A DNA stretch of 64,000 bases from NCBI GenBank assembly GCA_024743275.1, contig JANSWW010000004.1:124001-188000 (forward strand), written 5' to 3'. Shown in pieces: positions 27,234 to 35,354 of the stretch (the first letter of the stretch is position 1; every line of letters starts with the position of its first letter). The notes under the pieces were generated by a model, which searched no databases, was not told where the DNA came from, and saw only the letters and a program-made list of their open reading frames with translations. A program made the position numbers and the translations under genes. The DNA is from Alphaproteobacteria bacterium. GTDB taxonomy: Bacteria; Pseudomonadota; Alphaproteobacteria; JANSWW01.

Positions 27234-28448
27234 TTACGCACTCAGGAATTCGTCCCATTTCATAATGAGATGGTCGTACTCGTCCGGCCACTGGTGCCAG
27301 TACTTGATCTGCGAGGCCCGCTCTTCCAGCGACCCGCCGTCCCGCAGATCGCCTTCCTTGATGCCCCGATCCGGCGCGCCGACCCACGGCTTGCCTTCGT
27401 ACCAGAAGCCGTACTTGTCCGGATCCATCACGTTCTTCACGTTGGTGGTCGGCGAGTAGTAGCCCTGCTCGGACACGGTGATCGCCGGCGGACCGGACAG
27501 CCAGTAGTCGCAGTAGGCCATCACGGCCTCGGGGTTCGGCGAATTCGCGATCAGCGAGTTGCCGATGGACCAGGCGCGATAGCCTTCACGCGGCACGGCA
27601 TAGGAGCACTGGATGCCCTGGGCCTTCACGGCCATCACGGCGGGCTGCCAGGCGTCGGCGAGGATCATCTCACCCGATGCCAGCAGGTTCACCAGTTCGC
27701 CGAAGTCGCCCCACAGGGCCCGGAACTGGCCGGCCTTCTTCTTGGCGACGAGGAACTTGGCCGCCTCGTCGATCTCCTCGATCGTCGGATTGCCCGGGTT
27801 CTCGTTCTCCAAGAGGCCCAGCGAGGTCATCGCCAGAACCGCCTGACCGAAGGCGATCAGCGGGTCGACGTTGAGGCCGGTCTTGCCCTTGAACTTCTCA
27901 TCGAAGAGGGCGGTCCAGGTATTCGCCTCTTCCGCGTCCACCAGGTCGGGGCGGTAGCCGATGGAGTCGAAGTTGTAGACGGTCGGAACCATCCACAGCT
28001 CGGTCTTGGCATCGTCGGCCCAGATCTGACCCGAAATCTGCGCGCGGGGCTCCATGCGCGGATCGGTATCGGTGAAGGTCGGCCGAATGTTGCCCCAGTT
28101 CGACAGGGACGCCGTCGGGATCGGCTTGATCGTCTTGGTGATGGTCATCGCCGGCAGACGTTCGCCGATGGTCTCCCAAACGTCATAGGCGTCGGAGCCC
28201 GACAGGAGTTCGGTCTGGGTGTTGGGGAAGATGTCGGCCTTGCCGGAGACCGCTCCCACGCCCGACTTTTCTTTGAAGTCGTTGAGAATCCGTTCCTGGA
28301 CCGTCACGGACAGACCGACCGTGCGAAGCTCCTGGCTCGCAAGATGTCCGTCCGCCAAGGCCATTCGAGGCGTCAAAAGGAAAGAGCTGGCGCCAAGTGC
28401 CGTGGTGCCTGCGAGGAAGGCCCGTCGGGTTGGATGAGTGAACTTCAT
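27234..28448 (-). CDS. Tat-exported ABC solute-binding protein (polyamine-type family)
   Basis: This 404-residue periplasmic binding protein has a twin-arginine signal (HPTRRAFLAGTTALGASSFLLTPRMALA, residues 5-32). The mature domain has VPTVYNFDSIGYRPDLVD, GEMILADAWQPAVMAVKAQG, VPREGYRAWSIGNSLIANSPN and DKYGFWYEGKPW, which are PotD/PotF-like. ATG 28448 is chosen because AGGGAG lies 7 bases upstream; ATG 28454 is too close to it. It delivers the substrate to the adjacent permeases. A leaderless paralogue is encoded at 34104-35354. The ligand is not readable from sequence. Confidence 0.9.
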   Translation of the reverse strand: MKFTHPTRRAFLAGTTALGASSFLLTPRMALADGHLASQELRTVGLSVTVQERILNDFKEKSGVGAVSGKADIFPNTQTELLSGSDAYDVWETIGERLPAMTITKTIKPIPTASLSNWGNIRPTFTDTDPRMEPRAQISGQIWADDAKTELWMVPTVYNFDSIGYRPDLVDAEEANTWTALFDEKFKGKTGLNVDPLIAFGQAVLAMTSLGLLENENPGNPTIEEIDEAAKFLVAKKKAGQFRALWGDFGELVNLLASGEMILADAWQPAVMAVKAQGIQCSYAVPREGYRAWSIGNSLIANSPNPEAVMAYCDYWLSGPPAITVSEQGYYSPTTNVKNVMDPDKYGFWYEGKPWVGAPDRGIKEGDLRDGGSLEERASQIKYWHQWPDEYDHLIMKWDEFLSA

Positions 28449-28491
28449 TTTCATACTCCCTGTGCGTGTTGCAGACCGCAATAACGCCGGC

Positions 28492-29244
28492 TCAATATCG
28501 GCCGACAAGCAATCCCCCATCCACGGTCAAGACCTGGCCGGTCAGATACCGGGCCGCATTGGATGCGAGGAAAACGATGACATCCGCGATATCGTCGGCT
28601 TCTCCGACACGTCCCATCGGGATGAATTCCGCCGCCTTTTCCAGCCCCGCGGGACCGAGACTGTGCTCTTCGGAAAGCGCCTGGGCGGTGCGGATGTAGC
28701 CCGGCGCGACCCCGTTGACCCGAATGCCGCTTTTCGCCAGCTCGACGGCCAGGCCGCGAACCAACCCCACGACACCCGACTTGGCGGCGGAATAGTGAAC
28801 ATGCTCGTCCCAGCCATAGGCGACGCCCATGATCGAACTGAGGCAGATGACGGAGCCCCGCCCCGCTTCGCGCATCTTCGGCGCGGCGGCACGGATCACG
28901 CGGATCATGCCTTTGAGGTCGATATCGAAGGTGTGGTCCCATTTCTCGTCGGTCAGAACGTCGAGCGGAACCTTGTGGGCGATCCCCGCATTGCAGACCA
29001 CGGTATCGATCGCGCCAAATCGCGCTTCGACCGAGGCGACGACCGCATTGGCCTGCTCGGTCGACGTGACGTCGAGGGCATGAAACTCAGCCGTGCCGCC
29101 CTCGGCGAGGATCGCGTCAGTGGCCGCGCGCCCCTCGTCTTCCAGAATATCGGTCAGGATCACCCGGTATCCGGCCTTCCCGAACGCCAGCGCCGTCGCC
29201 CGGCCGATGCCGATCCCGGCCCCGGTTATGATGACCGTCTTCAT
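28492..29244 (-). CDS. Short-chain dehydrogenase/reductase (in importer operon)
   Basis: This 250-residue classical SDR has TGAGIGIGRATA, LDVTS, CNAGIAHK, the catalytic serine in SSIMGVAYGW, YSAAKSGVVGLVRGLAVELA and a C-terminal YLTGQVLTVDGG. It sits between the permease/SDR genes upstream and the binding-protein gene downstream. The paired SDR at 29258 is only about 14 bases away. The two are paralogues with similar fold but differ in cofactor and substrate segments, so consecutive oxidation/reduction steps on the imported compound are plausible. Confidence 0.92.
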   Translation of the reverse strand: MKTVIITGAGIGIGRATALAFGKAGYRVILTDILEDEGRAATDAILAEGGTAEFHALDVTSTEQANAVVASVEARFGAIDTVVCNAGIAHKVPLDVLTDEKWDHTFDIDLKGMIRVIRAAAPKMREAGRGSVICLSSIMGVAYGWDEHVHYSAAKSGVVGLVRGLAVELAKSGIRVNGVAPGYIRTAQALSEEHSLGPAGLEKAAEFIPMGRVGEADDIADVIVFLASNAARYLTGQVLTVDGGLLVGRY

Positions 29245-29257
29245 CGCGCTTCCCCTC

Positions 29258-30007
29258 TCATAACATCACGTCCCCGGAATTCGGACCCAAGGTCTGGCCG
29301 ACATAGATCTTCGCGTCGTCGGAGGCGAGGAAAGCCACGGTGGCGGCCACATCCTCGGGCTCGCCGAACCGCCCCAAGGGCAGTTCGGCCGCTTTCGCGC
29401 CGCGCCACGCATCGGAAAGCGTCATGACCAACTCGGTGTTGATCGGCCCCGGCGCGACCGCGTTGACCCGCACCCCCTGCTCGCTGACCTCACGCGCCAG
29501 CGCTTTGGTGAGGCCGATAATCCCGGCCTTGGCGGCACTGTAGTGAACCAGTTCCACCCCGCCGATCTGACCGAGTTGCGAGGCGATATTGACGATTACG
29601 CCGCTTCCCGACTCCAGCATCGGGCCGAGGACCCGGCGGCAGAACAGATAGGTGCCCCGCAGATGCACGGCGATCATCCGGTCCCAGTCGGCGTCCTCCA
29701 TGGCGTCGAGACGGACCTGCTGGACGATGCCGGCATTGTTGACCATCAAGCTCGGCGCGCCCCAGGCCTCCCGGCAGGCGGCGATCGCGGCATCCACATC
29801 CGCCGCGACGCTGACGTCGCCGGCGACCGAGATCGCCTGACCGCCGGCGTCGGCGATCGCGGTGGCCGTGGCCCGGGCCGCCTCGGGCGACAAATCCTGG
29901 ACCGTGACCTTAGCACCCTCCGCCGCCAGGCGCAGGGCGATGGCCTTACCGATGCCGGCGCCGGCCCCGGTCACGATCGCGATATGGTGGGCTAGCCGGC
30001 CGGACAT
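29258..30007 (-). CDS. Short-chain dehydrogenase/reductase (in importer operon)
   Basis: This 249-residue classical SDR has TGAGAGIGKAIALRLAAEGAKV, NNAGIV, SQLGQIGGVELVHYSAAKAGIIGLTKALAREV with the Tyr/Lys pair, and VNAVAPGPINTELV. Its ATG at 30007 overlaps the stop codon of the permease gene by one base, so it is translationally coupled to the transporter. That placement argues for a role in metabolism of the transported compound. Confidence 0.92.
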   Translation of the reverse strand: MSGRLAHHIAIVTGAGAGIGKAIALRLAAEGAKVTVQDLSPEAARATATAIADAGGQAISVAGDVSVAADVDAAIAACREAWGAPSLMVNNAGIVQQVRLDAMEDADWDRMIAVHLRGTYLFCRRVLGPMLESGSGVIVNIASQLGQIGGVELVHYSAAKAGIIGLTKALAREVSEQGVRVNAVAPGPINTELVMTLSDAWRGAKAAELPLGRFGEPEDVAATVAFLASDDAKIYVGQTLGPNSGDVML

Positions 30008-30855
30008 CAGATGTCTTCCTGAATGCCTGACGCCCGGGCCCGGCGCACCGTAAGCCCCATCAGGATCCCGTAGACCGTCAGCAGGGCGAAGGAGAACAGC
30101 GTCGTCAGAACACCGAAGGCGAACAGGTTTGGATGGATTTCGACGGCGAACGTCCCGTAGATCGCGATCGGCATGGTCACGTCGGACCCGCCGGTGAACA
30201 GCGTCCGGGGAAACTCGTCATAGCTGAGCGTCAAGGCGAACAGCATGGCCGACAGCACACCGGGGAAAATGATCGGGAACGTCACCTTGCGGAAGGTCTT
30301 GCCCGGCGGCACGCCCAGGGCCCAGGCGGCCTCCTCGATGGATTTGTCGAACCGGTTGAAGATGGCGAGCATCACCAGGAAGGCGAAGGGATAGGTATAG
30401 ACCACGTGCAGGACGAAGGCGGTGCTCCACCAGTTCCGGTCGACCCCCATCTGGTCTGCCACCAGCGCCATGCCCAGCCCCAGCAGAACCCCGGGGACCA
30501 TCATGCCGAGGACCACGAGGTAGAAGACGACGCCGGAGCCCTTGAACTTCGTCCGGAAGGCCTGTGCGGTCAGCGTCCCGAGCACGGTCGAGACGACCAT
30601 CGTAGCGAAGGCCAGCGTCAGCGAGCGCGTCAGCGCTTCGCCGATGGGCAGCGGCGCCACACGGGACGGCGGCGCGAAGCCCAGCACATGCTGATACCAG
30701 AAAGTCGACCATTCGATGATCGGGAATTGCGGTCCGCCATCCGGGCCGTTCTGGAAGCTCAGGATCCCCATCACGATGAAGGGTCCATAGAGGAAACCGA
30801 TAAACAGCGCCGTATAGATCGCGAGGCCGATGCGGAGGGTTTTCAGTTCATACAT
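30007..30855 (-). CDS. ABC importer permease, PotC type
   Basis: This 282-residue inner-membrane permease has six predicted helices and the cytoplasmic EAA loop EEAAWALGVPPGKTFRKVTFPIIFPG that docks onto the ATPases. The segment TLSYDEFPRTLFTGG is typical of PotC-type subunits. It forms the translocation path with the PotB-type permease encoded just upstream (12-base gap). The ATG is at 30855. Confidence 0.93.
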   Translation of the reverse strand: MYELKTLRIGLAIYTALFIGFLYGPFIVMGILSFQNGPDGGPQFPIIEWSTFWYQHVLGFAPPSRVAPLPIGEALTRSLTLAFATMVVSTVLGTLTAQAFRTKFKGSGVVFYLVVLGMMVPGVLLGLGMALVADQMGVDRNWWSTAFVLHVVYTYPFAFLVMLAIFNRFDKSIEEAAWALGVPPGKTFRKVTFPIIFPGVLSAMLFALTLSYDEFPRTLFTGGSDVTMPIAIYGTFAVEIHPNLFAFGVLTTLFSFALLTVYGILMGLTVRRARASGIQEDI

Positions 30856-30867
30856 GACGGCGCCTCC

Positions 30868-31776
30868 TCAAAGTTCCTTGCGCAGGTTGACAACGCGCAA
30901 CAGCGCCGTGATCACCACCGCCATGACGGCGGTAAGGATCACCCCGACAACGGCCGCGAAGGCCCACTTCAACGACCCGACCTGGGTCACGATGATGTTC
31001 CCGAGCAGATTGACCTTGCGGCCGGACAGAGCCGAGGCGGTCGCGAACTCCCCGAGGACCATGACCGACACGAAGATCGCGCCGACGACCACGCCCGGCA
31101 GGCTGAGCGGGAAGATGATGGTCCGGAAGATGGTCCAGGCCGACGCCCCGAGATCGCGTGCCGCCTCGATCAGGCTGTGGTCGATCCGGGCCAGCATGAA
31201 GGCGATGGGGCCGACCATGAACACGACATAGATCTGGACCATCCCGATGATCACGGACAGCTCGGTGAACAGCAGCACCTCGATGGGCTGGTCGATGATC
31301 CCCAGGCCCTGCAGCACGATATTGACCGCGCCCTCCTTGCCAAGCATCGGACGCCAGGCGAGCACGCGGATCAGGAAGGACGTCCAGAACGGGATGACGC
31401 ACGCGACCAGAAGAACGGTTTGCAGCGTCTTGTTTCGGACGAACTGACCGATGAACAGTGCGGTCGGATAGCCGATCAGGAAGGTGAAGAAGAGGACCGT
31501 CAGCCAGATCCGGAGCGTGCGCAACAGCGCGCCGAAATAGGTTTCGGAGGCGAAGAAGGTCTGCCAGCTCTTGATGGTCAGGTCGGACGAGATCGCGAAT
31601 GTGGTCTGGGTCCAGAAACTGACATAGACCATCATCAGGAGCGGAACGACCAGGAACAGCACCATCCAGACGACGCCCGGCGCCAACAGAAGATAATGCC
31701 TGTTGCGCGCCCAGAAGCTCTCCTGCGGGGCCGCGACAGGCGCCCCCATGGCCACGCTATCGTTGTTGGTTGCCAC
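30868..31776 (-). CDS. ABC importer permease, PotB type
   Basis: This 302-residue permease has a soluble N-terminal stretch, then hydrophobic helices, and the EAA loop IEAARDLGASAWTIFRTIIFPLSLPG. The segment ACVIPFWTSFLIRVLAWRPMLG is typical of PotB-like subunits. The start is a GTG at 31776 with AAAGGGAG about 11 bases upstream. An ATG at 31749 is the alternative. It follows the second ATPase gene by 2 bases. Confidence 0.92.
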   Translation of the reverse strand: MATNNDSVAMGAPVAAPQESFWARNRHYLLLAPGVVWMVLFLVVPLLMMVYVSFWTQTTFAISSDLTIKSWQTFFASETYFGALLRTLRIWLTVLFFTFLIGYPTALFIGQFVRNKTLQTVLLVACVIPFWTSFLIRVLAWRPMLGKEGAVNIVLQGLGIIDQPIEVLLFTELSVIIGMVQIYVVFMVGPIAFMLARIDHSLIEAARDLGASAWTIFRTIIFPLSLPGVVVGAIFVSVMVLGEFATASALSGRKVNLLGNIIVTQVGSLKWAFAAVVGVILTAVMAVVITALLRVVNLRKEL

Positions 31777-31778
31777 CT

Positions 31779-32882
31779 CTACGCCGCTCCCTTTGCCTGC
31801 GCCAACTCAATCAGATCGCCATTCGCGTCGAAAAAGAGGACGTCCTGCATCCGCCAGCTCAAGGTGACGTGTTCGCCCTCGCCATAGGTCTCGGGATCCG
31901 AGGAACTCAGGTGCCGTTCGACTTCGAACATGCCGCCATCCGCCATCCTGAAGAAGTAAACGACCTTCGAGCCCATGAATTCGCTGGCGACGAAGGTCGC
32001 ATGCAGCGCCGGCGCGCCGGCCTCCGCCTCCGCGCCGCTTCGCAGAACCCGCACCGCATCGTAGCGGACCGCCGCGCAGGAGAGGCTCTGGGCTCCCGAC
32101 GGCACCGGCATACGCACCTCGCCGCTCTCGAATGTCCCGCCCTGGACCGAGCCCCGGAGTAGATTGTAGGCATTGAGGAACCGGGCCACCCGCACCGTGG
32201 CCGGGGCGTCGAACACCGTGTCGGGCTCGGCGATCTGGATCGCGCGGCCCTCGTCGAGGACGATCATCCGGTCGCCCATGGCGATGGCTTCGCTCTCGTT
32301 GCCGGTCACATGGAAGAAGGTGACCCCCAGCGCCTTGCGGATTTTCCGCAGCTCGACCGTCATCCGTTCCCGCAGATTGGCGTCGAGCGCGCCGAGCGGC
32401 TCGTCCAGCAAACACACTTTCGGCTCCGTGATGAGCGTGCGCGCGAGCGAGACCCGTTGTTTCTGGCCGCCCGAAATCTGGCCGACCATGCGCCGCTCCA
32501 ACCCCAGGAGCCCCACCAATTCGAGCGTCTGCGCCACCCGGCGCGCGACTTCGGCCGTATCGGTCACGGGATCCTGCGCGCGATGCGCCAGACCGAACCC
32601 GACATTTTCCTCGACGGTCATGTGGGGGAAAAGGGCGTAATTCTGCTGAACGATGCCCAAGCCCCGCAAATGGGTCGGGCGCGCGGTGATGTCTTGATCG
32701 CCGAGCATGATCCGTCCGGCTTCCGGCCGTTCGAGACCCGCCAAGACACGCAGAAGTGTGGATTTCCCGGACCCGGACGGTCCAAGCAGCGTGAGATACT
32801 CGTCGTCCTCGACCCGGAGCGAAAGGTCAACAATGGCCGGCTTCGAATCGAAGGATTTCGAAAGGCCGATCAATTCCATCAT
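31779..32882 (-). CDS. ABC importer ATPase, PotA type, with altered H-loop (ATPase 2)
   Basis: This 367-residue ATPase is the first gene of the importer operon. Walker A GPSGSGKST (34-42), Q-loop QQNYALFPHMTV, signature ISGGQKQRVSLAR and Walker B VCLLDEPLGALDAN are all intact. The H-loop, normally VTHDQ/E, reads VTGNESEA: residue 194 is Gly rather than the switch histidine. A TOBE-type C-domain follows. The operon also encodes a fully canonical ATPase (26049). An asymmetric ATPase heterodimer with one degenerate site is inferred; a redundant paralogue is the alternative. Confidence 0.92.
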   Translation of the reverse strand: MMELIGLSKSFDSKPAIVDLSLRVEDDEYLTLLGPSGSGKSTLLRVLAGLERPEAGRIMLGDQDITARPTHLRGLGIVQQNYALFPHMTVEENVGFGLAHRAQDPVTDTAEVARRVAQTLELVGLLGLERRMVGQISGGQKQRVSLARTLITEPKVCLLDEPLGALDANLRERMTVELRKIRKALGVTFFHVTGNESEAIAMGDRMIVLDEGRAIQIAEPDTVFDAPATVRVARFLNAYNLLRGSVQGGTFESGEVRMPVPSGAQSLSCAAVRYDAVRVLRSGAEAEAGAPALHATFVASEFMGSKVVYFFRMADGGMFEVERHLSSSDPETYGEGEHVTLSWRMQDVLFFDANGDLIELAQAKGAA

Positions 32883-32917
32883 CGCTCAAGCATCCCCTGC
32901 TGATTGCGAAACGTATT

Positions 32918-32937
32918 TTGACGCAACACTTCGTCAA
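32918..32937. promoter_or_regulatory. TTGACG-N8-CGTCAA inverted repeat in the divergent importer/GntR promoter region
   Basis: A perfect 6-bp-arm inverted repeat lies 36 bases in front of the ATPase 2 start, within an AT-rich 221-bp region shared with the divergent GntR gene. On the minus strand the same arm could serve as a -35 (TTGACG), with TACGTT 16 bases downstream as a weak -10. An operator for the GntR protein encoded at 33104 is the natural inference. Confidence 0.4.
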
Positions 32938-33103
32938 GAGTTTGCGCTCCGTCCGCAAAAGTCAAAAACTTTCTCCGAAGCACACCGTTATTTTCCAAAA
33001 ATTCTGCTTTCCGGCCCTTTTTTAGCAAATCTGCCTGGAAACCAGAATGTACTTTGATCGCGAAATTCATTAATATTGTCGAACAGCGGCCAAAGATGCA
33101 ATT

Positions 33104-34138
33104 ATGCCGAGAACTCCGAAGATCATGGAGAAGCATGTGTCCAAGTCGTCGACCGAATCCACACGCCCGGCACCACAGTATGTCGAGATCAAACGCGCGC
33201 TCGCGGCGGCGATCGATGCCGGCACCCTGGTCGAGGGAACCGTCCTGACGGAAGGCCCCGTGGCGGACCTGTTCGGCACCAGTCGGACCCCGGTGCGCAC
33301 GGCGTTCGGCCAATTGCTCGAGGAAGACCGCATCAGCCGCTTCGACGGGCGGGGTTTCGTTGTCGGCGTGACCGAGGCCTCGCCGGAGCGGCGTCAACTC
33401 ACCCCCGCCATGCTGGGGCTCGACCCGACCGAACGGACCGAACCCCGGCCCGACGTGGCACGGCTCATCGAGGGCGATTTCGAAAAGAGTCTTGCGGACG
33501 CGCTTCCCTTCGGGCTTTACCGGATCAACGAGCAGGCCGCCGCCGACCATTTCGGGGTGAGCAGGAATGTCGTGCGGGATCTGCTGGGCCGCTTCCGGGA
33601 CCGCGGCCTGGTCCGCAAAGACCTGCGATCGCACTGGGTCGTCGGTCCGCTGACGGCCCGGGACATGGCACATTTCTGGTCGATACGGGCGCGGCTGGAA
33701 CCTCTCGCCCTGCTCGAAAGCGCGCAGCGCACCCAACCCGGCGAGCTTGAACGTATGCGGGCCGACCTGGCGGACGCCCTGGCCGGCCGCGTATCGCTGG
33801 ATACGGCGCGCTGTGCCGCCCTGGAGCACGACCTTCACGTGACCTTGCTGGACAAATGCGCCAACCCCCATCTGCGGCGCATGCTGCGTCAGACGCAAAT
33901 CGCGATGGTCGTGAATCGTATTTTTGCGGATAATGTAGGTGCGAAACCCTTCGAGATCGCTTTCCGCGAACACGCCATGGTCCTGGAATTCATGGTTCGC
34001 AGTTCCCATGCGGCGGCGGCGGAAGTCCTTCACGAACACATCAGCCTCTCGGCCGAACGGACACGACAGCGCCTGATCACGCTCTCGGTGTTTCCGGAGC
34101 CCGTCATGCCCGATTACCTTCAAAAGCAAACGCCCTAG
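33104..34138 (+). CDS. GntR/FCD-family regulator with two winged-helix domains
   Basis: This 344-residue protein is about 110 residues longer than a usual FadR-type (FCD) regulator. The extra length is a second DNA-binding domain. The first GntR winged helix covers about residues 25-90 (VADLFGTSRTPVRTAFGQLL, then GRGFVVG). The second covers about 125-183 (AADHFGVSRNVVRDLLGRF, then SHWVVGPL). The FCD ligand domain follows, with likely metal or ligand histidines at 245, 290 and 312. It is divergent from the importer operon and is its likely regulator. ATG 33104; ATG 33125 is possible. Its 3' end overlaps the convergent binding-protein gene by 35 bases. Confidence 0.85.
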   Translation: MPRTPKIMEKHVSKSSTESTRPAPQYVEIKRALAAAIDAGTLVEGTVLTEGPVADLFGTSRTPVRTAFGQLLEEDRISRFDGRGFVVGVTEASPERRQLTPAMLGLDPTERTEPRPDVARLIEGDFEKSLADALPFGLYRINEQAAADHFGVSRNVVRDLLGRFRDRGLVRKDLRSHWVVGPLTARDMAHFWSIRARLEPLALLESAQRTQPGELERMRADLADALAGRVSLDTARCAALEHDLHVTLLDKCANPHLRRMLRQTQIAMVVNRIFADNVGAKPFEIAFREHAMVLEFMVRSSHAAAAEVLHEHISLSAERTRQRLITLSVFPEPVMPDYLQKQTP

Positions 34139-35354
34139 CCGCGCGCGTCATCGGCTTCAACGCCGACTGCCACTGCCGGACCAGATAATTGTGCTCGTTC
34201 ATCACCGCGTCCCAAACCCGGACACGCGCCATTCGTGTCTCGTATCCGCCCCCTTCGCGCTTTTCGCCAGGCCGGAAGATGACCGCGCCGTCGGCATCCC
34301 GGATATCGGCGGCGGCGGGAAGCCCTTCGTACCAGAAATTCCACTCGTCCTCGGACAACACCCGTTTCACGGTCTGCGGGTTCGCCATATAGGCGCCGGA
34401 CTTGGCCATGATCGCGCCGGGTCGGCCATCGAGCCACCAGTTGAGATAGGCATAGGAGGCGTCCAGCATCCGCTCGTCCATCGCCGAGGACAGGGCCAGC
34501 CCCCCCAACCAACCGCGATAGCCTTCATCCGGCGTGACCATCGTGGCCGGTATGCCGGCGGCACGAAGCTGAAGGAACCCCGTCCACCACAACGAGCCGA
34601 TCTTCGGGACGTCCTCGCCGAAGGCCGTCACCGCCTCGTTCTCGTCGGCCCAGACACAATCGAAATGCCCCCCGCGCACGAGATCGCTGAGCTGCTTGGC
34701 CAGCGCGTCTATCTCGCCCAGGGTTAGATCGCCGATGTTCGCTTGCTGCAACTCGCCGCGCGTCATGAGCGCCAGCGCGATGTCGAGCGCCCCGATCGCC
34801 GCGTCGCCCTGCAGCACCACGCGACCGCGCCAGTCGGGATCGAGGAGGGCGGCCCAACTGGTGACCTGATGCGGGTCGGTCCCCGTCACCACGAAACTGT
34901 CGGCGTTGTGGACGGTCGGCAGCATGCTGATCCGCTCGGTCGGAACGTCGCCCAACGTCCCGTCGAGCTGAACGAACAGCCGCTTGGAGGGGTCACCCCC
35001 GACCGGGCGCGGAAGATCGGGTCTGAGCCGACCCGTCTTGGGCAGGGCGTTGATCTCGTCCCAGCGATCGATGCGGTGGACATCGATCGGGCGGATCGAA
35101 CCGGTGGGCCAGATTAGATCGATGTCGTGAAACCACTGGTCGTAGACATCGAAGCGGCCGGGGCTCAGTGCGCCTTCGCGCTGCGCCTCGGTGCCGTTCC
35201 GCGTGATGAACTCCAGCTTGAGGCCAAGGTCCTGCTCGGCCGCGCGCTTCAACTTTTCGGTCTGAGTGACCGACGTCCCGAGGACCCGCAGCGGCGGACG
35301 GGACCGGTGGACGGCCGGCGCGTCACCCAGTGTCGTGCCGGCCGTGCCCGTCAT
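34104..35354 (-). CDS. Leaderless ABC solute-binding-like protein
   Basis: This 416-residue protein is a paralogue of the Tat-exported binding protein at 27234: compare VTPDEGYRGWLGGLALSS and EDEWNFWYEGLP with the equivalent segments there. Unlike it, the N-terminus (MTGTAGTTLGDAPAVHRSRPPLRVLG) contains no Sec or Tat signal. ATG 35354 overlaps the pxpC-like stop by ATGA, so that start is well supported by coupling. The protein is therefore predicted to be cytoplasmic, perhaps holding or sensing the substrate for the carboxylase encoded upstream. The frame is open upstream to 36059, but only as antiphase reading of pxpC. Confidence 0.85.
   Translation of the reverse strand: MTGTAGTTLGDAPAVHRSRPPLRVLGTSVTQTEKLKRAAEQDLGLKLEFITRNGTEAQREGALSPGRFDVYDQWFHDIDLIWPTGSIRPIDVHRIDRWDEINALPKTGRLRPDLPRPVGGDPSKRLFVQLDGTLGDVPTERISMLPTVHNADSFVVTGTDPHQVTSWAALLDPDWRGRVVLQGDAAIGALDIALALMTRGELQQANIGDLTLGEIDALAKQLSDLVRGGHFDCVWADENEAVTAFGEDVPKIGSLWWTGFLQLRAAGIPATMVTPDEGYRGWLGGLALSSAMDERMLDASYAYLNWWLDGRPGAIMAKSGAYMANPQTVKRVLSEDEWNFWYEGLPAAADIRDADGAVIFRPGEKREGGGYETRMARVRVWDAVMNEHNYLVRQWQSALKPMTRAARAFAFEGNRA

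Noticed and set aside
32879..34129. Minus-strand open frame opposite the GntR gene
   Set aside because: The plus strand encodes two winged helices and an FCD domain; the opposite frame has no recognisable domain.
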